The notes: generated from the letters alone by a model not told the origin. DNA of 64,000 bases from Paraburkholderia sp. CNPSo 3274 (GCF_024206475.1 NZ_JAMBPR010000006.1:62001-126000), one strand, 5' to 3'. Shown: positions 37,911 through 49,577, numbered from the stretch's first letter. Numbers and translations: made by a program.

Positions 37911-38987
37911 TCACTCGCAGTGGCCGCAGCCGCCGTGCGAATGACCGTGATGGTCGTGGTCGTCGGCGCTCAGATGCTGCGCGGCCTGCGCCGTGATGCC
38001 CAGACGCTGCAGCAGTTTGCGGTCGGCTTGCGCCTGCGGGTTGCTCGTGGTGAGCAGCTGGTCGCCGTAGAAAATCGAGTTCGCGCCCGCCATGAAGCAC
38101 AGTGCCTGGAGCGCGTCGTCCATCTGCTCGCGGCCCGCCGAGAGACGCACCATCGCCTTGGGCATCGTGATGCGCGCCACGGCGATCGTACGCACGAATT
38201 CGAACGGGTCGATCGGTTCGGTGCCTTCGAGCGGCGTGCCCGCGACCTGCACGAGATTGTTGATGGGCACCGACTCCGGATACGGCTCCATGTTCGCGAG
38301 CTGGGCGATCAGGCCTGCGCGCTCGCGGCGCGACTCGCCCATGCCGACGATGCCGCCGCAGCACACGTTGATGCCCGCGTCGCGCACACGTTCGAGCGTC
38401 TCGAGGCGGTCCTCGTAGGTACGCGTCGAAATGATCTTGCCGTAGAACTCCGGCGACGTATCGAGGTTATGGTTGTAGTAGTCGAGGCCCGCGTCGGCCA
38501 GCGCCTTCGCCTGATGATCTTCGAGCATACCGAGCGTCACGCAGGTTTCCAGACCCATCGCCTTCACGCCGCGGATCATGTCCTTGATCGGCTCCAGATG
38601 GCGGTCCTTCGGATTGCGCCACGCCGCGCCCATGCAAAAGCGCGTCGCGCCGTTGGCCCTGGCCGCGCGCGCCGCGTCCAGCACGGCGTCGACTTCCATC
38701 AGCTTGCCAGCCTCCAGTTCCGTGTCGTGATGCGCCGATTGCGGGCAGTACGCGCAGTCTTCCTCGCAGCCGCCGGTCTTGATCGAGAGGAGCGTGGAAA
38801 GCTGCACGGCGTTCGCGTCGAAATGCTCGCGATGCACCTGCTGCGCGCGGAACATCAGGTCGTTGAACGGCAGCTCGTAGAGCGCGGCGACGTCGGCGAC
38901 TTTCCAGCGCGCGGCGGCTTCGGCGGCGGCATGGGCGCTCGGCGCGGTGGCCTTCAGCGAGGTAATGTCGATGTGGGTTTGCGTCAT
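37911..38987 (-). CDS. bioB: Biotin synthase
   Basis: Radical SAM enzyme that inserts sulfur into dethiobiotin. 358 residues: the cluster motif CEEDCAYC (CxxxCxxC), the [28 protein letters not shown] segment and [24 protein letters not shown] C-terminus. It ends in an unusual His/Cys-rich tail ([17 protein letters not shown]). The ATG at 38987 is set by AAAGAAGGA. The frame stays open upstream through a decamer repeat to another ATG that overlaps the bioD stop. It is the last gene of bioAFDB. Confidence 0.96.
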   Translation of the reverse strand: MTQTHIDITSLKATAPSAHAAAEAAARWKVADVAALYELPFNDLMFRAQQVHREHFDANAVQLSTLLSIKTGGCEEDCAYCPQSAHHDTELEAGKLMEVDAVLDAARAARANGATRFCMGAAWRNPKDRHLEPIKDMIRGVKAMGLETCVTLGMLEDHQAKALADAGLDYYNHNLDTSPEFYGKIISTRTYEDRLETLERVRDAGINVCCGGIVGMGESRRERAGLIAQLANMEPYPESVPINNLVQVAGTPLEGTEPIDPFEFVRTIAVARITMPKAMVRLSAGREQMDDALQALCFMAGANSIFYGDQLLTTSNPQAQADRKLLQRLGITAQAAQHLSADDHDHHGHSHGGCGHCE

Positions 38988-39010
38988 GGTGTCGTGGTCC
39001 TTCTTTACGT

Positions 39011-39080
39011 GACTGTGCGTGACTGTGCGTGGCTGTGCGTGGCTGTGCGTGGCTGTGCGTGGCTGTGCTTGACTGTGCAT
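39011..39080. repeat. Decamer tandem repeat (about 7 copies) between bioD and bioB
   Basis: Seven consecutive 10-base units, GACTGTGCGT twice, GGCTGTGCGT three times, then GGCTGTGCTT and GACTGTGCAT. It fills most of the bioD-bioB gap and touches the bioD stop codon. Confidence 0.9.
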
Positions 39081-39790
39081 TAAGCGTCGGCGCGCAGGCG
39101 CGCGAGCAACGCGTCGATGTTCAGATGTTCGGCTGCGTCGTCGGCGCCCGCACCGCGCATATGCGGCACGACACCGACGAGCGGCGCGCCGTACTGCGCG
39201 GCGAGACGCTCGCGCAACGCGGCGATGTTTTCTTCGGGGAACGTCATGGCCGGGTCGATACGGTTCGCGACCCAGCCCGCGAGCTTCAATCCGCGCGCGG
39301 CAATCGCTTCGGCCGTGAGCAGCGCGTGGCTGATGCAGCCGAGTCGCATGCCCACCACGAGCACCACGGGCAGACCGAGCGCGACGGCGAGATCGGCGGT
39401 GTCTTCGGTCGGCGTGAGGGGCACGCGAAAGCCGCCCACGCCTTCCACGACGATGGCATCCGCGCGCTCGCAGGCCGCCTCGTAGCAATCGACAATGCGC
39501 GCCATATCGAGCGTCACGCCTTCGAGCGCGGCAGCAATGTGCGGCGCGGCGGGCTCCTTGAGCAGAAACGGCGTGCGGATCTCGGGCGGCAGCAGCACGC
39601 TCGCGGCCGCGTCGAGCTGATCGGCGTCCTCGTTGTGCCAGACGCCATCGCGTTCGTAAGCGCCCGCGGCAATCGGCTTGAGCGCCGTGGCGCGCAGCCC
39701 CGCGTGAGCGAAGCCGCGCAGGAGCGCCGCGCTCACGAAGGTCTTGCCGATCTCGGTATCGGTGCCGGTGACGAAAAGCGAAACCGTCAT
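39080..39790 (-). CDS. bioD: Dethiobiotin synthetase
   Basis: ATP-dependent closure of the ureido ring of dethiobiotin from DAPA and CO2. 236 residues with the P-loop [21 protein letters not shown] and the [22 protein letters not shown] segment. The ATG overlaps the bioF stop as ATGA, so the two are coupled. The stop overlaps a possible upstream bioB start (TAATG). Confidence 0.95.
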   Translation of the reverse strand: MTVSLFVTGTDTEIGKTFVSAALLRGFAHAGLRATALKPIAAGAYERDGVWHNEDADQLDAAASVLLPPEIRTPFLLKEPAAPHIAAALEGVTLDMARIVDCYEAACERADAIVVEGVGGFRVPLTPTEDTADLAVALGLPVVLVVGMRLGCISHALLTAEAIAARGLKLAGWVANRIDPAMTFPEENIAALRERLAAQYGAPLVGVVPHMRGAGADDAAEHLNIDALLARLRADA

Positions 39791-40983
39791 TGCGCCAACT
39801 CCTGCGCTTCGTGGCTCGCGCGCTGCAGCGATGCGTTCAGCCGGTCGAGGTCGGCGTCCGAATGCGCAGCGGAGAGCGAAATGCGCAGCCGCGACGTGCC
39901 TTCGGGCACGGTGGGCGGACGAATGGCGGGCACCCACAGGCCATCGCGCTCCAGCGCGGCCTGCAACGCGAGCGTCGCTTCGTTCGCGCCGATGACGAGC
40001 GGCTGCACGGCGGTATGCGAATCGACGGGCTGCCAGCAGGTATCGTTGAGCAGCGCACGCGTGCGCGCGATCAGATGCTTGAGATGGGCGCGGCGGGCAT
40101 CGCCCTCCGCGCCTTCGATCAAACGCAGGCTCGCGGACACCGCATGCGCAACCGCCGGCGACGAGGCCGTGGTGAAGATGTATGGCCGCGCACGCTGCAC
40201 GAGCCACTCGATCACGGTGCCATGCGCGCAGATGAACGCGCCCGAAACGCCCGCCGCCTTCCCGAGCGTACCGACCATCACGAGATGTTCCGAGCGCAGC
40301 GCGGCTTGCGCGAGCGCGCCGCGGCCTTGCGGGCCAAGTACGCCGAAACCGTGCGCGTCGTCGACCACGAGCCACGCGCCATGCTTTTCCGCGAGTTCGA
40401 CGAGACGCGCGAGCGGCGCGACATCGCCGTCCATGCTGAACACCGTGTCGCTCACGATCAATTTTGCGCTCGCGTCGGAGGCTTCGAGCATCGCGGCGAG
40501 CGCCGCCATGTCGGCATGCGGATAGATCTCGATGTCGGCGCGTGAGAGCCGCGCGCCGTCGATCAGCGACGCGTGGTTGAGCGCATCGGAAAAGATCGTC
40601 GTGCCGCGTCCCGCGAGCGCGGTGAGCACGGCCAGGTTCGCCATGTAGCCGGTGCTGAAGTACAGCGCGCGCGGCGCATCGACGAAGGTGCCCGCGAATG
40701 CCGCGAGATCGTCTTCGAGCTGTGCGTGTGCGCGCGAGTGGCCCCCGAGCAGATGCGAGCCGCCGCTGCCCGCGCCGTAACGCCGCGCGCCTTCTGCGAT
40801 GGCCGCGACCAGTTGCGGGTGTGCGGCAAGACCGAGATAGTCGTTGCTGGCAAAGCCGATGGTCGCGCGGCCATCCACCTGCATGTGGGCGCTGCAAGGC
40901 GTGTCGGCGGTGCGGCGGCGGCGGCGCAGGCCGCGCGCGTCGATGTCGCGCAAGCCCTGTTCGAGGGTATCAAGCAATGCCAT
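39787..40983 (-). CDS. bioF: 8-amino-7-oxononanoate synthase
   Basis: PLP enzyme that joins pimeloyl thioester and alanine, the first step of ring assembly. 398 residues of the alpha-oxoamine synthase family: [73 protein letters not shown] and [16 protein letters not shown] with the PLP lysine. It starts one base after the bioA stop. Confidence 0.96.
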   Translation of the reverse strand: MALLDTLEQGLRDIDARGLRRRRRTADTPCSAHMQVDGRATIGFASNDYLGLAAHPQLVAAIAEGARRYGAGSGGSHLLGGHSRAHAQLEDDLAAFAGTFVDAPRALYFSTGYMANLAVLTALAGRGTTIFSDALNHASLIDGARLSRADIEIYPHADMAALAAMLEASDASAKLIVSDTVFSMDGDVAPLARLVELAEKHGAWLVVDDAHGFGVLGPQGRGALAQAALRSEHLVMVGTLGKAAGVSGAFICAHGTVIEWLVQRARPYIFTTASSPAVAHAVSASLRLIEGAEGDARRAHLKHLIARTRALLNDTCWQPVDSHTAVQPLVIGANEATLALQAALERDGLWVPAIRPPTVPEGTSRLRISLSAAHSDADLDRLNASLQRASHEAQELAQ

Positions 40984-40984
40984 A

Positions 40985-42373
40985 TCAGAGGTCCTCCGCG
41001 ACGGTGGCGTCGAAAGTCTCGCGCGTGCGTGTGGCGAGGAACGCCTGCATTTCGTTGTCCAGAATATACGGCGGCATGACATAGACCGTCGTGCCGATCG
41101 GGCGCAGGAGCAGTTCGCGCTGCAGTGCGTTTTCGAAGAAGCGGCGCGAAAACGTCGCCGCGCGCTGCGAGTCTTCGAGCGCTACGTCGAACGCGAGAAT
41201 CGTGCCGCACTGGCGCAGGTTGCGCACGAGCGGATGCGCGGCGAACGGATCGAACAATTCGCGCAGTTGCGCCGATTTGCGCGCGTTCGCAACCAGCACG
41301 TCATCGCGCTCGAACAAGTCGAGCGTGGCGAGCGCCGCGCGGCACGCGAGCGGGTTGCCCGTGTACGAATGCGAATGGAGGAAGCCGCGCGTCGTGTCGT
41401 CGTCGTAGAACGACTCGTAGATCGCGTCGCGCGAAAGTACGATCGAAAGCGGCAGATAGCCGCCGCTAATGCCCTTCGAAAGCGTGAGCAGATCGGGCCA
41501 TATGGCCGCCTGCTCGCACGCGAAGAACGTGCCGGTGCGCCCACAGCCCACGGCGATTTCATCGGCGATCAGGTGCACGCGATGGCGGTCGCACAGATCG
41601 CGCAGGCCCTTGAGATACGCGGGATCGTGCATCGCCATGCCGGCGGCGCACTGCACGAGGGGCTCGACGATCAGCGCGGCGATACGCCCTTCGCGCTCGA
41701 TGAAAAGACGCTCGACATCGGCCAACGCGCGGGCCGCGACATCCGCCGCCGTTTCGCCGGGTTGCGCCGCGCGCGCGTCGGGCGAAGCGACCACATGTGC
41801 GTGACGCAGCAGCGGATCGTAAGCATCCCTGAAGAGCTTCACATCGGTGACGCCGAGCGCGCCGATGGTCTCGCCGTGATAGCTGTTGGCCAGACAGACG
41901 AATTCGCGCTTGCCGCCCTCGCCGCGGTTGCGCCACGAATGAAAGCTCATCTTGAGCGCGATTTCGACGGCCGACGCGCCATCGGAAGCGAAGAACGCGT
42001 GACCGAGCACGCCGCCCGTGCGCGCCGAAAGCCGCTCGGCGAGCTCCACGGCGGGCTCGTGCGTGCAGCCCGCGAGCATGACGTGCTCGAGCGTGTCGAG
42101 CTGCGCCTTGAGCGCGGCATTGATCGAAGGATTGGCGTGGCCGAAGAGGTTCACCCACCACGAACTGATCGCATCCAGATAACGGCGGCCCTCGCGGTCG
42201 TGCAGCCACGGGCCAACGCCCCGCGCGACCGCCACGAGCGGCAGGCGCTCGTGATGTTTCATCTGGGTGCAGGGGTGCCACACGGCTCGCAGGCTGCGAG
42301 CGACCCAGTCGGTCGCGGCGCGATCTTCGCGGGCAAGGTGCGCAGGGTGCGCAGGGTTCGATAGCGAATTCAA
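40985..42373 (-). CDS. bioA: DAPA aminotransferase (adenosylmethionine-dependent)
   Basis: Converts 7-keto-8-aminopelargonate to DAPA using SAM as amino donor. 462 residues of class III aminotransferases: [72 protein letters not shown] and the PLP lysine in [16 protein letters not shown]. The start is a TTG with GGGAG six bases upstream; no better start exists before the conserved region. It is the first gene of bioAFDB. I found no clear biotin operator upstream. Confidence 0.94.
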   Translation of the reverse strand: MNSLSNPAHPAHLAREDRAATDWVARSLRAVWHPCTQMKHHERLPLVAVARGVGPWLHDREGRRYLDAISSWWVNLFGHANPSINAALKAQLDTLEHVMLAGCTHEPAVELAERLSARTGGVLGHAFFASDGASAVEIALKMSFHSWRNRGEGGKREFVCLANSYHGETIGALGVTDVKLFRDAYDPLLRHAHVVASPDARAAQPGETAADVAARALADVERLFIEREGRIAALIVEPLVQCAAGMAMHDPAYLKGLRDLCDRHRVHLIADEIAVGCGRTGTFFACEQAAIWPDLLTLSKGISGGYLPLSIVLSRDAIYESFYDDDTTRGFLHSHSYTGNPLACRAALATLDLFERDDVLVANARKSAQLRELFDPFAAHPLVRNLRQCGTILAFDVALEDSQRAATFSRRFFENALQRELLLRPIGTTVYVMPPYILDNEMQAFLATRTRETFDATVAEDL

Positions 42374-42814
42374 ATACGACTCCCGATACGACAGCGGGAC
42401 CGAGATTAACGTGTTAGCTGCCGCAATGCACTACCCCCAAAATCGCCTGCCAACGCGCGGCGGCGCGGCGTTTCGAGCCGTTCGGGACAACTCCGGCCGG
42501 AAGAAAAATAAAGACCAGAAATGCGCGGAGATGACGACGGCAAAGTGAACCCGCCTTATGCAAAAAAATCTGCGCGCCGGTGCGAAATTGCAGAACGTGG
42601 GACGGTGCCCCGGATATTTTTGGCGACGCGTAGCAAGCGCGCAGGTGCGCGAAAGTCAGACAATATGGGGCGACACAACAGGTTGCAACCGAGGAGATGG
42701 CGGGCGGAACCAGAAAGCCAAGCGGCCCGTGCAAAAGCAAAGCGGCCCGCTTTGGGGCCGCAAGCTTCGGATGCGATGGAGAGTGTGAGCCCGGCAGTCG
42801 CCAGGCAACGCGCC
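42374..42814. other. Intergenic region upstream of bioA
   Basis: No supported gene. Near 42735-42772, minus-strand GGCCCCAAAGCGGGCC forms a hairpin followed by TTTGCTTTT that probably terminates the secreted hydrolase. The rest is AT-richer in places and contains no clear promoter pair for bioA. Confidence 0.4.
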
Positions 42815-44209
42815 TTACCGGCTCGCCAGCGGGTGGTCGCTGTCCTCGGCGTTGTTGTCCGCCGTGGCGCGCGTTGTGTCGCTGTCTTCGGTCTGAGCGG
42901 TCTGCGTGCCGCCGTTGTTCCAGACCACCGTGTTGTTGACAGCATAGAGGCGGCATGGATCGGAGCTGTGTTTTTCACAGTTCGAGATCGCAACGGCCAT
43001 CGGATTGTCGCCGCCTTCGGCCCACGACCATGCGCCGGAGTCGGACACCGCGAAGGCGCGGCTCGGATACTGCTTGAGGAAGTTGCGATAACCGTCGCGG
43101 CCCGCCTGATCGACGAAAGGCACCGCACCGACCGAGTCGATCTGCGCGAAGCCGGTGCCGCGGGGCGCGCCTTGCGTGGCCACGCGGTACTGCACCGCCG
43201 TCGGCAGCCCCCGGTTGGCGAGGAACGCCTCGACCGTGGGCCACCAGATCTTCACGCCGTCGCGATCGCCCACGAGGCGATGCGCGTCGTTCTTGTACGC
43301 GCCGAAGTCCACGAGCTTCGCCGTCGCGGCCGGGCGATTCTCGTCCGTTTGCGCGTCGCGGTAGGCGGCGAACATCTTCGTGACGAGATCGGGCGACCAG
43401 ACCGAGTCGTTGTCGCCGTAGAGCCAGAGCGAGGCCACGCGGGCCTTGCCGCCGTAGTCACCGAACGCCTGAGTCAGGTTGTTCTGCCAGCCCGTGCAGG
43501 CGTCCTGGCGCAGGCCGCCCGAGAAGTTGATGAGCGCGCGCACGCCGTTGGCCGCCTCGGTGCCATAGGCCATGGTGGCAAGGCCGCCGTGCGAGGTGCC
43601 CGCGACGATGATCTGGCTCGCGTCGACATAGGGCTGCTTCGACATGTACGCGATGGTCGAAGCGACATCGGCCGCCTGGCCGCGGCCGTTGCTCGCGACG
43701 TCGCAGCCGTCCTGCTGATACGAGCCGCCCGAATCCGCAAAGCCCTGGCGGTTCGGCGCGACGACGACATAGCCGCGGCGCACGAATTCGCGCGCGAACG
43801 AGAGCGGGTCGCTGCGAGCCTGGAGGTGCGGGTCGCCGGGAATCTTGCCGTGGTTGAAGATCACCATCGGGAACGGTCCGGGGCCGTTCGGGCGGTAAAT
43901 CGTGGTTTCGAGCGTGACGTCGCCGGATGCATCCACGGGAACGCGGATCACCTGCGCGTTCATGCTGGCGGGCACGACGGGCAGATACGCGTCGTCGAGC
44001 GCAATACGCGGCACGTTGGCGCTACCGAGGGGACCGCCTGCGAGGCTGGATTGGGGAGCGTTGGCGGAATGCGTGGCCGTGGCATTGGCGGCGAGTTGCG
44101 GGTTCGCGCTCGCACTTGCCGGATCGGAAAGCGACGCTGCGTGAGCAACCGAAAGCACGCACGCGGTGCCGGCTACGACCCATCCGGTAAGGAGCTTCCT
44201 GAACGCCAT
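42815..44209 (-). CDS. Secreted alpha/beta hydrolase (dienelactone-hydrolase-like)
   Basis: 464 residues with a signal peptide (LLTGWVVAGTACVLSVAHA). The catalytic Ser is in IIVAGTSHGGLATMAYG (GxSxG), preceded by an oxyanion segment FPMVIFNHGKIPGDP. A loop with cysteines (QDGCDVASNG, RQDACTGWQ) suggests an extracytoplasmic enzyme. The last 40 residues are Thr/Asp-rich and unstructured. The substrate is unknown; esterase or peptidase activity is possible. It is followed on the same side by bioA. Confidence 0.8.
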   Translation of the reverse strand: MAFRKLLTGWVVAGTACVLSVAHAASLSDPASASANPQLAANATATHSANAPQSSLAGGPLGSANVPRIALDDAYLPVVPASMNAQVIRVPVDASGDVTLETTIYRPNGPGPFPMVIFNHGKIPGDPHLQARSDPLSFAREFVRRGYVVVAPNRQGFADSGGSYQQDGCDVASNGRGQAADVASTIAYMSKQPYVDASQIIVAGTSHGGLATMAYGTEAANGVRALINFSGGLRQDACTGWQNNLTQAFGDYGGKARVASLWLYGDNDSVWSPDLVTKMFAAYRDAQTDENRPAATAKLVDFGAYKNDAHRLVGDRDGVKIWWPTVEAFLANRGLPTAVQYRVATQGAPRGTGFAQIDSVGAVPFVDQAGRDGYRNFLKQYPSRAFAVSDSGAWSWAEGGDNPMAVAISNCEKHSSDPCRLYAVNNTVVWNNGGTQTAQTEDSDTTRATADNNAEDSDHPLASR

Positions 44210-44776
44210 GCGCTACACCACCTGCAAAAGACCTGCTGCTGTGAATCCGACATCCGTCCGACCTTAACCCGTGCTTCAGCCCTTTCAGGGCAAAACGAGA
44301 CACCGTTGCGCCTGGCCGCGAAGGCAGGAGCGAAGGTGTGACCCGTAACGGGGAATTACATCGATCGGAACACCTGAGCGGCGCAGTTCTATCGTCGATC
44401 AGACCCGCCGCCAGCACCCGTTTTCAGTCGACACATGCACATGCGAAAAAGCTTTTTCACTATGCACTTACGTATCGTGCCGGGCACCGTGATTAGATAC
44501 TCGCACGACAAATATTTGTTGTGCAATTCAGGGGTAACCCGGCATAAGGCGTGCCAACCGTCCGCAGCCCTATGAGGCGTGGCGCACGCACGGCGTTGGG
44601 TTCGTGGCGAACGTGCGAGTTTTTTAAAAAGGTCCGGGTGGCGAGCGTCGTGCGGCGGCAACAGTCGCGCGATTATTCAGTAAGCGTTTGTTTGCAAAGG
44701 CATTATTTCCGGCGCCATGACGGCGAACTGGGGCGGGAATCCGCTGCGGCAATTTTCGGCGGCAGTCAGTTATTCG
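44210..44776. other. Intergenic region with two palindromes
   Basis: No gene is supported in these 567 bases. GAAAAAGCTTTTTC is a perfect 14-base palindrome at 44445-44458. GCACGACAAAT-ATTTGTTGTGC (44503-44524) is a 22-base dyad with one mismatch. The surrounding bases are AT-rich compared with the chromosome. These may be operators for the secreted hydrolase gene that starts at 44209. Confidence 0.45.
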
Positions 44777-45229
44777 TTAGCCTGCCGAAACGTCGCCGTC
44801 AACATAACGCCAGCGGCCGTCGTCGCCGCGCGTGAAGCGGCTCGTTTCGTGTAGCCGGAACGCCCGGCCGCCCGTTTTGTAGCGTGCGACGAATTCGACG
44901 ATCGCGTGCGCGTCGTCGCGCTGTTCGTGGCGCTTCACGACAAGACCCAGCCAGCGCGGGGCGCCTTCGGCTGCGGGATCGACGTCGAGATCGGCGGGAC
45001 AGGTTTCGGGCGCCCACGTCGAGCGCAGATAAGGCTCGTCGCCCAGCACATAGGCCGTGTAGCGCGAGCGCATCAGCTCGAGCGCCGTGGCGGGCACCGC
45101 CGCGTCGTCGATGAAACGGCCACAGCATTGTGCGTAGCGCGGCGCCTTGGCGAGCGCCTTCTGGTTGGGCGCTACACCGCCGCAGGGACAATCGGCAGGC
45201 CGTGCAGTGTGCGCGGTTTCGGCGTTCAT
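44777..45229 (-). CDS. ychJ: YchJ family protein (UPF0225)
   Basis: 150 residues. CPCGGVAPNQKALAKAPRYAQCCGRF has the cysteine pattern of the family's SEC-C-like metal-binding start, followed by LELMRSRYTAYVLGDEPYLRSTW and FVARYKTGGRAFRLHETSRFTRGDDGRWRYVDGD, an NTF2-like fold. The biochemical role is unknown. It lies 53 bp upstream of an SDR gene in the same direction. Confidence 0.88.
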   Translation of the reverse strand: MNAETAHTARPADCPCGGVAPNQKALAKAPRYAQCCGRFIDDAAVPATALELMRSRYTAYVLGDEPYLRSTWAPETCPADLDVDPAAEGAPRWLGLVVKRHEQRDDAHAIVEFVARYKTGGRAFRLHETSRFTRGDDGRWRYVDGDVSAG

Positions 45230-45282
45230 GGGTCAAGGCTCCGTTGCGAGAGGCCGCAAGCGTAGCGCAGACGCGCGGCGCT

Positions 45283-45960
<678 letters not shown>

Positions 45961-46047
45961 CTCGTCACCTTGCTTGTCTGTGCATTGAAACCGCTGCAGC
46001 GCGCCGCCTCCCCGCTTTGCAAAAGGCGCGCTTCTTCTGGCGCTAGC

Positions 46048-47244
46048 CTACAGCAGTTCGACGCCCATCGCCGTGGCTTCTCCGCCGCCAATGCACAGCG
46101 TCGCCACGCCGCGTTTGCCGCCGCGTGCGCGCAACGCGCCGATCAGCGTCACGAGAATGCGCGCGCCCGAAGCGCCGATCGGGTGACCGAGCGCACACGC
46201 GCCGCCGTTCACGTTGACCTTCTCGTGCGGCAGATCGTGCTCCTTCATCGCGGCCATCGTGACCACGGCAAAGGCCTCGTTGATCTCGTAGAGATCGACG
46301 TCGCTCGCCGTCCAGCCGGTCTTCTCGAACAGCTTCCTGATCGCGCCCACCGGCGCCGTCGTGAACTTCGCGGGCTGCTGCGCGAAGGTGGAATGGCCCG
46401 TCACGCGAGCTAGCGGCTTGAGGCCGAGCTGCTTCGCCGTCGATTCGCGCATCATCACGAGCGCCGCCGCGCCGTCCGAAATCGACGACGAATTCGCAGC
46501 CGTCACCGTGCCGGTTTTGCTGAACGCAGGCTTGAGCGTCGGGATCTTGTCGAGATTGGCCTTGAACGGCTGCTCATCGCGCTCGATGGTCGTTTCGCCC
46601 GCGCGCGAGGCCACCTTCACCGGCGCAATCTCCCATGCGAACGAGCCGTCCTCGTTGGCGCGTTTCGCGCGCTTGAGCGACTCGATCGCGAATGCGTCCT
46701 GGCGTTCGCGCGAGAAGTCGTACTCGCCCGCGCATTCTTCCGCGAACGTGCCCATCAAGCGGCCCTTGTCATAGGCGTCTTCGAGGCCGTCGAGGAACAT
46801 GTGGTCGAGCACCTGTCCGTGACCCATGCGCATGCCGGCGCGCGCCTTCGGCAGCAGATAAGGCGCGTTCGACATGCTCTCCATGCCGCCCGCGACGATC
46901 ACATCGGCCGAGCCCGCCAGCAGCATGTCGTGCGCGAACATCGCCGCGCGCATGCCCGAGCCGCACATCTTGTTGACGGTCGTCGCGCCGGCTGCGAGCG
47001 GCAGCCCCGCGCCGAGCGCCGCCTGGCGCGCGGGCGCCTGGCCCTGCCCCGCGGGCAGCACGCAGCCCATCACGACCTCGTCGATCTGTTCGGGCTTCAA
47101 CCCCGCGCGCTCGACGGCCGCCGCGATCGCCGCCGCGCCAAGCTGCGGCGCGGTGAGCGCCGCGAAATCGCCCTGAAAACCCGCCACCGGCGTGCGCGCC
47201 GCCGAGACGATCACGATGGCGTCCTGCTTTTGTGTCTCACTCAT
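46048..47244 (-). CDS. Acetyl-CoA acetyltransferase (thiolase)
   Basis: 398 residues. The nucleophilic cysteine lies in TTVNKMCGSGMRAAM, and the second catalytic pair in YEINEAFAVVT and GGACALGHPIGASGARI. It could serve acetoacetyl-CoA synthesis, fatty-acid or amino-acid breakdown, or polyhydroxyalkanoate synthesis; the sequence does not decide. The ATG at 47244 (MSETQKQDAIVIVSAARTP) has GGAGCAG upstream. aceK lies 55 bp upstream on the same strand. Confidence 0.93.
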   Translation of the reverse strand: MSETQKQDAIVIVSAARTPVAGFQGDFAALTAPQLGAAAIAAAVERAGLKPEQIDEVVMGCVLPAGQGQAPARQAALGAGLPLAAGATTVNKMCGSGMRAAMFAHDMLLAGSADVIVAGGMESMSNAPYLLPKARAGMRMGHGQVLDHMFLDGLEDAYDKGRLMGTFAEECAGEYDFSRERQDAFAIESLKRAKRANEDGSFAWEIAPVKVASRAGETTIERDEQPFKANLDKIPTLKPAFSKTGTVTAANSSSISDGAAALVMMRESTAKQLGLKPLARVTGHSTFAQQPAKFTTAPVGAIRKLFEKTGWTASDVDLYEINEAFAVVTMAAMKEHDLPHEKVNVNGGACALGHPIGASGARILVTLIGALRARGGKRGVATLCIGGGEATAMGVELL

Positions 47245-47260
47245 GTTTCTGCTCCTTGAT

Positions 47261-47290
47261 GAATCCGTTTGAATCCGTTTGAACCTGTTT
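47261..47290. repeat. Tandem 10-mer GAATCCGTTT, three copies
   Basis: Two exact copies and one with two changes (GAACCTGTTT) fill most of the space between aceK and the thiolase gene. Confidence 0.75.
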
Positions 47291-47299
47291 GCCGCGCGC

Positions 47300-49102
47300 T
47301 CAAGCAACGCGCGCGGCCGGCGCGTCTTCACGCGCGAAACGTTCGGGGTAACACACGCTAAAACGAATCGATGCGTCGTAGGGAAAGCAGTCCGGCACTT
47401 CGCCCGCAATAAGCCTCGCGCGACTCTCCTGCCAGAGCCCGGGCTCGAAGAAGTCCGCGTGATGGGCGAGAAATGCGCGCTTCACGCGCGGATCGCCAAG
47501 CAGGAACGTGCCGTACGTCTCCGGAAAGATGTCGCGCGGGCCGACTGCGTACCATGGCTCGCCCGATAGTTCGTCTTCCTCATTACGTGGTGGCGGCACC
47601 GCGCGCACGTTGCAATCGGTGAGATATTCGATCTCGTCGTAGTCGTAGAACACCACGCGGCCGTTGCGCGTCACGCCGAAATTCTTGTACAGCATGTCGC
47701 CCGGGAAGATATTCGCGCGCAGCAGGTCCTTGATCGCGTCACCGTATTCCCGGATGCCATGCTCGACTTCGGCGTCGCTGCCGTTCTGCAGATAGAGATT
47801 GAGCGGCACCATGCGCCGCTCGATGTAGACGTGACGGATCACGAGGTTATCGCCCTCGTACTCGAGCATGGAGGGCGCAAGCGTTTCCAGCTCGCGCACG
47901 AGCGCCTCGTCGAGCCTCGCGATGGGCAGCGCCACGCTCGAATATTCGAGCGTGTCGGCAAGGCGCCCAAGCCGGTCGTGACGCTTCACCAGCTGATACT
48001 TCGCTTCGACCTGCTCGCGCGTGGTCTCTTTCGGCGCAGGAAAGCTGTCCTTGATGACCTTGAACACGTACGGATACGAAGGCAGAGTGAACACGATCAT
48101 CACCATGCCGCGTATGCCGGGCGCGACAATGAACCGGTCGCTCGAATGCGAGAGGTGGTGCAGCAAGTCGCGATAGAACAGGTTCTTGCCCTGCTTCTGC
48201 AACCCGAGCGACGTGTAGATTTCGCCCTTGGCCTTGCGCGGCATGATGGTGCGCAGAAACTCGACGTAGGCGGACGGCACTTCCATGTCCACCAGAAAAT
48301 ACGAGTGCGAGAAGCTGAAGAGGATGAGCAACTGCTCCGTGCGCAGCAGCACCGCGTCCAACGCAAGCTTGCCCGACTCCACATGACGAATCGGCACGAC
48401 GAACGGCGCGAGCAAATCGCCGTTGATGATGCGCCCGACGATATACGCGCCTTTATGCCGGAAAAAAAGCGACGCAAGCACGTGAATCTGGAAGTTCGGC
48501 TTGGGCTCGACCACACCGAAGGTGTCGAGCATCGTCTGCATGATGCAGTCGACGTCGCGTCCGAGATCCTCGAACGGCGTCTCCAGCTGGAAGTTCGTGA
48601 CGATGCGCTCGAGCGTCGCCGCGACGCCGTCCTTGCCCGGATAGTAAGCGCGGTAAGTGGGCTTCGCGGCGGGCTCGTCGTTCTCGATGTATTCGGTCGA
48701 TATGGCGGGCCGCACGAAGATGAAATCGTTGTTGAAGTACGAGCGATGCAGGATCTTGCAGCACACGGAGTTGAAGAACGTCTCCGCGCATTCGGGCTGC
48801 CGGTGCGTCGTGAGCAGGCCAATGTAGTGCAGCTTGATCTGCTGCCAGACTTCATCGTCGATACTCTCGGCGCCGTATTCGTCTTCGAGCGCGACCACGC
48901 ACTCCTTCACGCGATCGTCATAAGAGGCGATGCGCTCGCGCGCGAGCTGTTGCAGGGCGCGCCAGTCGGCTGCCTCGAAGAACGTCCGCGCCCTCGCCGC
49001 GGCGTCACAGAAGTTGCGGTAGTGACGGTTGAAGCCGTCGAGCATGGTCTGCGCGACATCGAAGCCGATCTGCGAAGAGAGCAGTTTCGGGAAGTGGTTC
49101 AT
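47300..49102 (-). CDS. aceK: Isocitrate dehydrogenase kinase/phosphatase
   Basis: Reversibly phosphorylates isocitrate dehydrogenase to steer carbon into the glyoxylate shunt. 600 residues: N-terminal regulatory domain, then the kinase-like C-terminal domain with [20 protein letters not shown] (ATP-binding lysine), [31 protein letters not shown] (catalytic and metal-binding Asp) and [14 protein letters not shown]. The start [20 protein letters not shown] at 49102 matches known homologues; an ATG three codons earlier (49111) is possible. No aceA or aceB is in the window. Confidence 0.95.
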   Translation of the reverse strand: MNHFPKLLSSQIGFDVAQTMLDGFNRHYRNFCDAAARARTFFEAADWRALQQLARERIASYDDRVKECVVALEDEYGAESIDDEVWQQIKLHYIGLLTTHRQPECAETFFNSVCCKILHRSYFNNDFIFVRPAISTEYIENDEPAAKPTYRAYYPGKDGVAATLERIVTNFQLETPFEDLGRDVDCIMQTMLDTFGVVEPKPNFQIHVLASLFFRHKGAYIVGRIINGDLLAPFVVPIRHVESGKLALDAVLLRTEQLLILFSFSHSYFLVDMEVPSAYVEFLRTIMPRKAKGEIYTSLGLQKQGKNLFYRDLLHHLSHSSDRFIVAPGIRGMVMIVFTLPSYPYVFKVIKDSFPAPKETTREQVEAKYQLVKRHDRLGRLADTLEYSSVALPIARLDEALVRELETLAPSMLEYEGDNLVIRHVYIERRMVPLNLYLQNGSDAEVEHGIREYGDAIKDLLRANIFPGDMLYKNFGVTRNGRVVFYDYDEIEYLTDCNVRAVPPPRNEEDELSGEPWYAVGPRDIFPETYGTFLLGDPRVKRAFLAHHADFFEPGLWQESRARLIAGEVPDCFPYDASIRFSVCYPERFAREDAPAARVA

Positions 49103-49133
49103 GGCGGCCATGCCCGTTTCGCGAGCGCGAGCG

Positions 49134-49577
49134 TCAGGTTTTCGCGCGAGCGGCGGCGGGAGCATCGCTCTCGTGCGCCGCGCGTTCGTGCGCCGCATTC
49201 CTGTCGAGCAGCGCGCGCGCCTGGGCCTCGTACTGCGCGAGGTCTTCGAGCGTCGCGTCGAGGTCCGCTCGCTGGCGCTCGAGTATCTCGCGGTGATGCA
49301 CCACCGTGTCGAGGAACGCCTCGAGCTGCGGGAGCGTGTCGGTCGGCGACTCGTAGAGGTCGAGCAGCGTGCGGATCTCCGAGAGCGTGAAGCCAAGGCG
49401 CTTGCCGCGCAGCGTCAGCTTCAGCCGCGTGCGATCGCGCCCCGAAAATACGCGCTTCAAGCCACCCGCGCCTTCGCGGCTCGGCGCGAGCAGGCCCTGG
49501 TCCTCGTAGAAGCGGATCGCGCGCGGTGTAACGTCAAATTCCCGGGCGAGTTCGGTAATCGTGTACTGGGTCGTCAT
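49134..49577 (-). CDS. MerR family transcriptional regulator
   Basis: 147 residues. The winged helix [32 protein letters not shown] and a C-terminal dimerisation coiled coil ([29 protein letters not shown]) are seen. No cysteine cluster for metal binding is present, so this is an organic- or acyl-type sensor, resembling the LiuR branch that controls branched-chain amino-acid breakdown; that link is tentative. It is divergent from the MBL hydrolase with its own promoter of MerR type between them. Confidence 0.88.
   Translation of the reverse strand: MTTQYTITELAREFDVTPRAIRFYEDQGLLAPSREGAGGLKRVFSGRDRTRLKLTLRGKRLGFTLSEIRTLLDLYESPTDTLPQLEAFLDTVVHHREILERQRADLDATLEDLAQYEAQARALLDRNAAHERAAHESDAPAAARAKT

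Noticed and set aside
42374..42460. BirA/BioQ-type operator before bioA
   Set aside because: No dyad resembling the known biotin operators is present.
42521..44341. A 606-codon open frame opposite the secreted hydrolase
   Set aside because: The minus-strand gene has a signal peptide and GxSxG site; the plus-strand frame has no motif.
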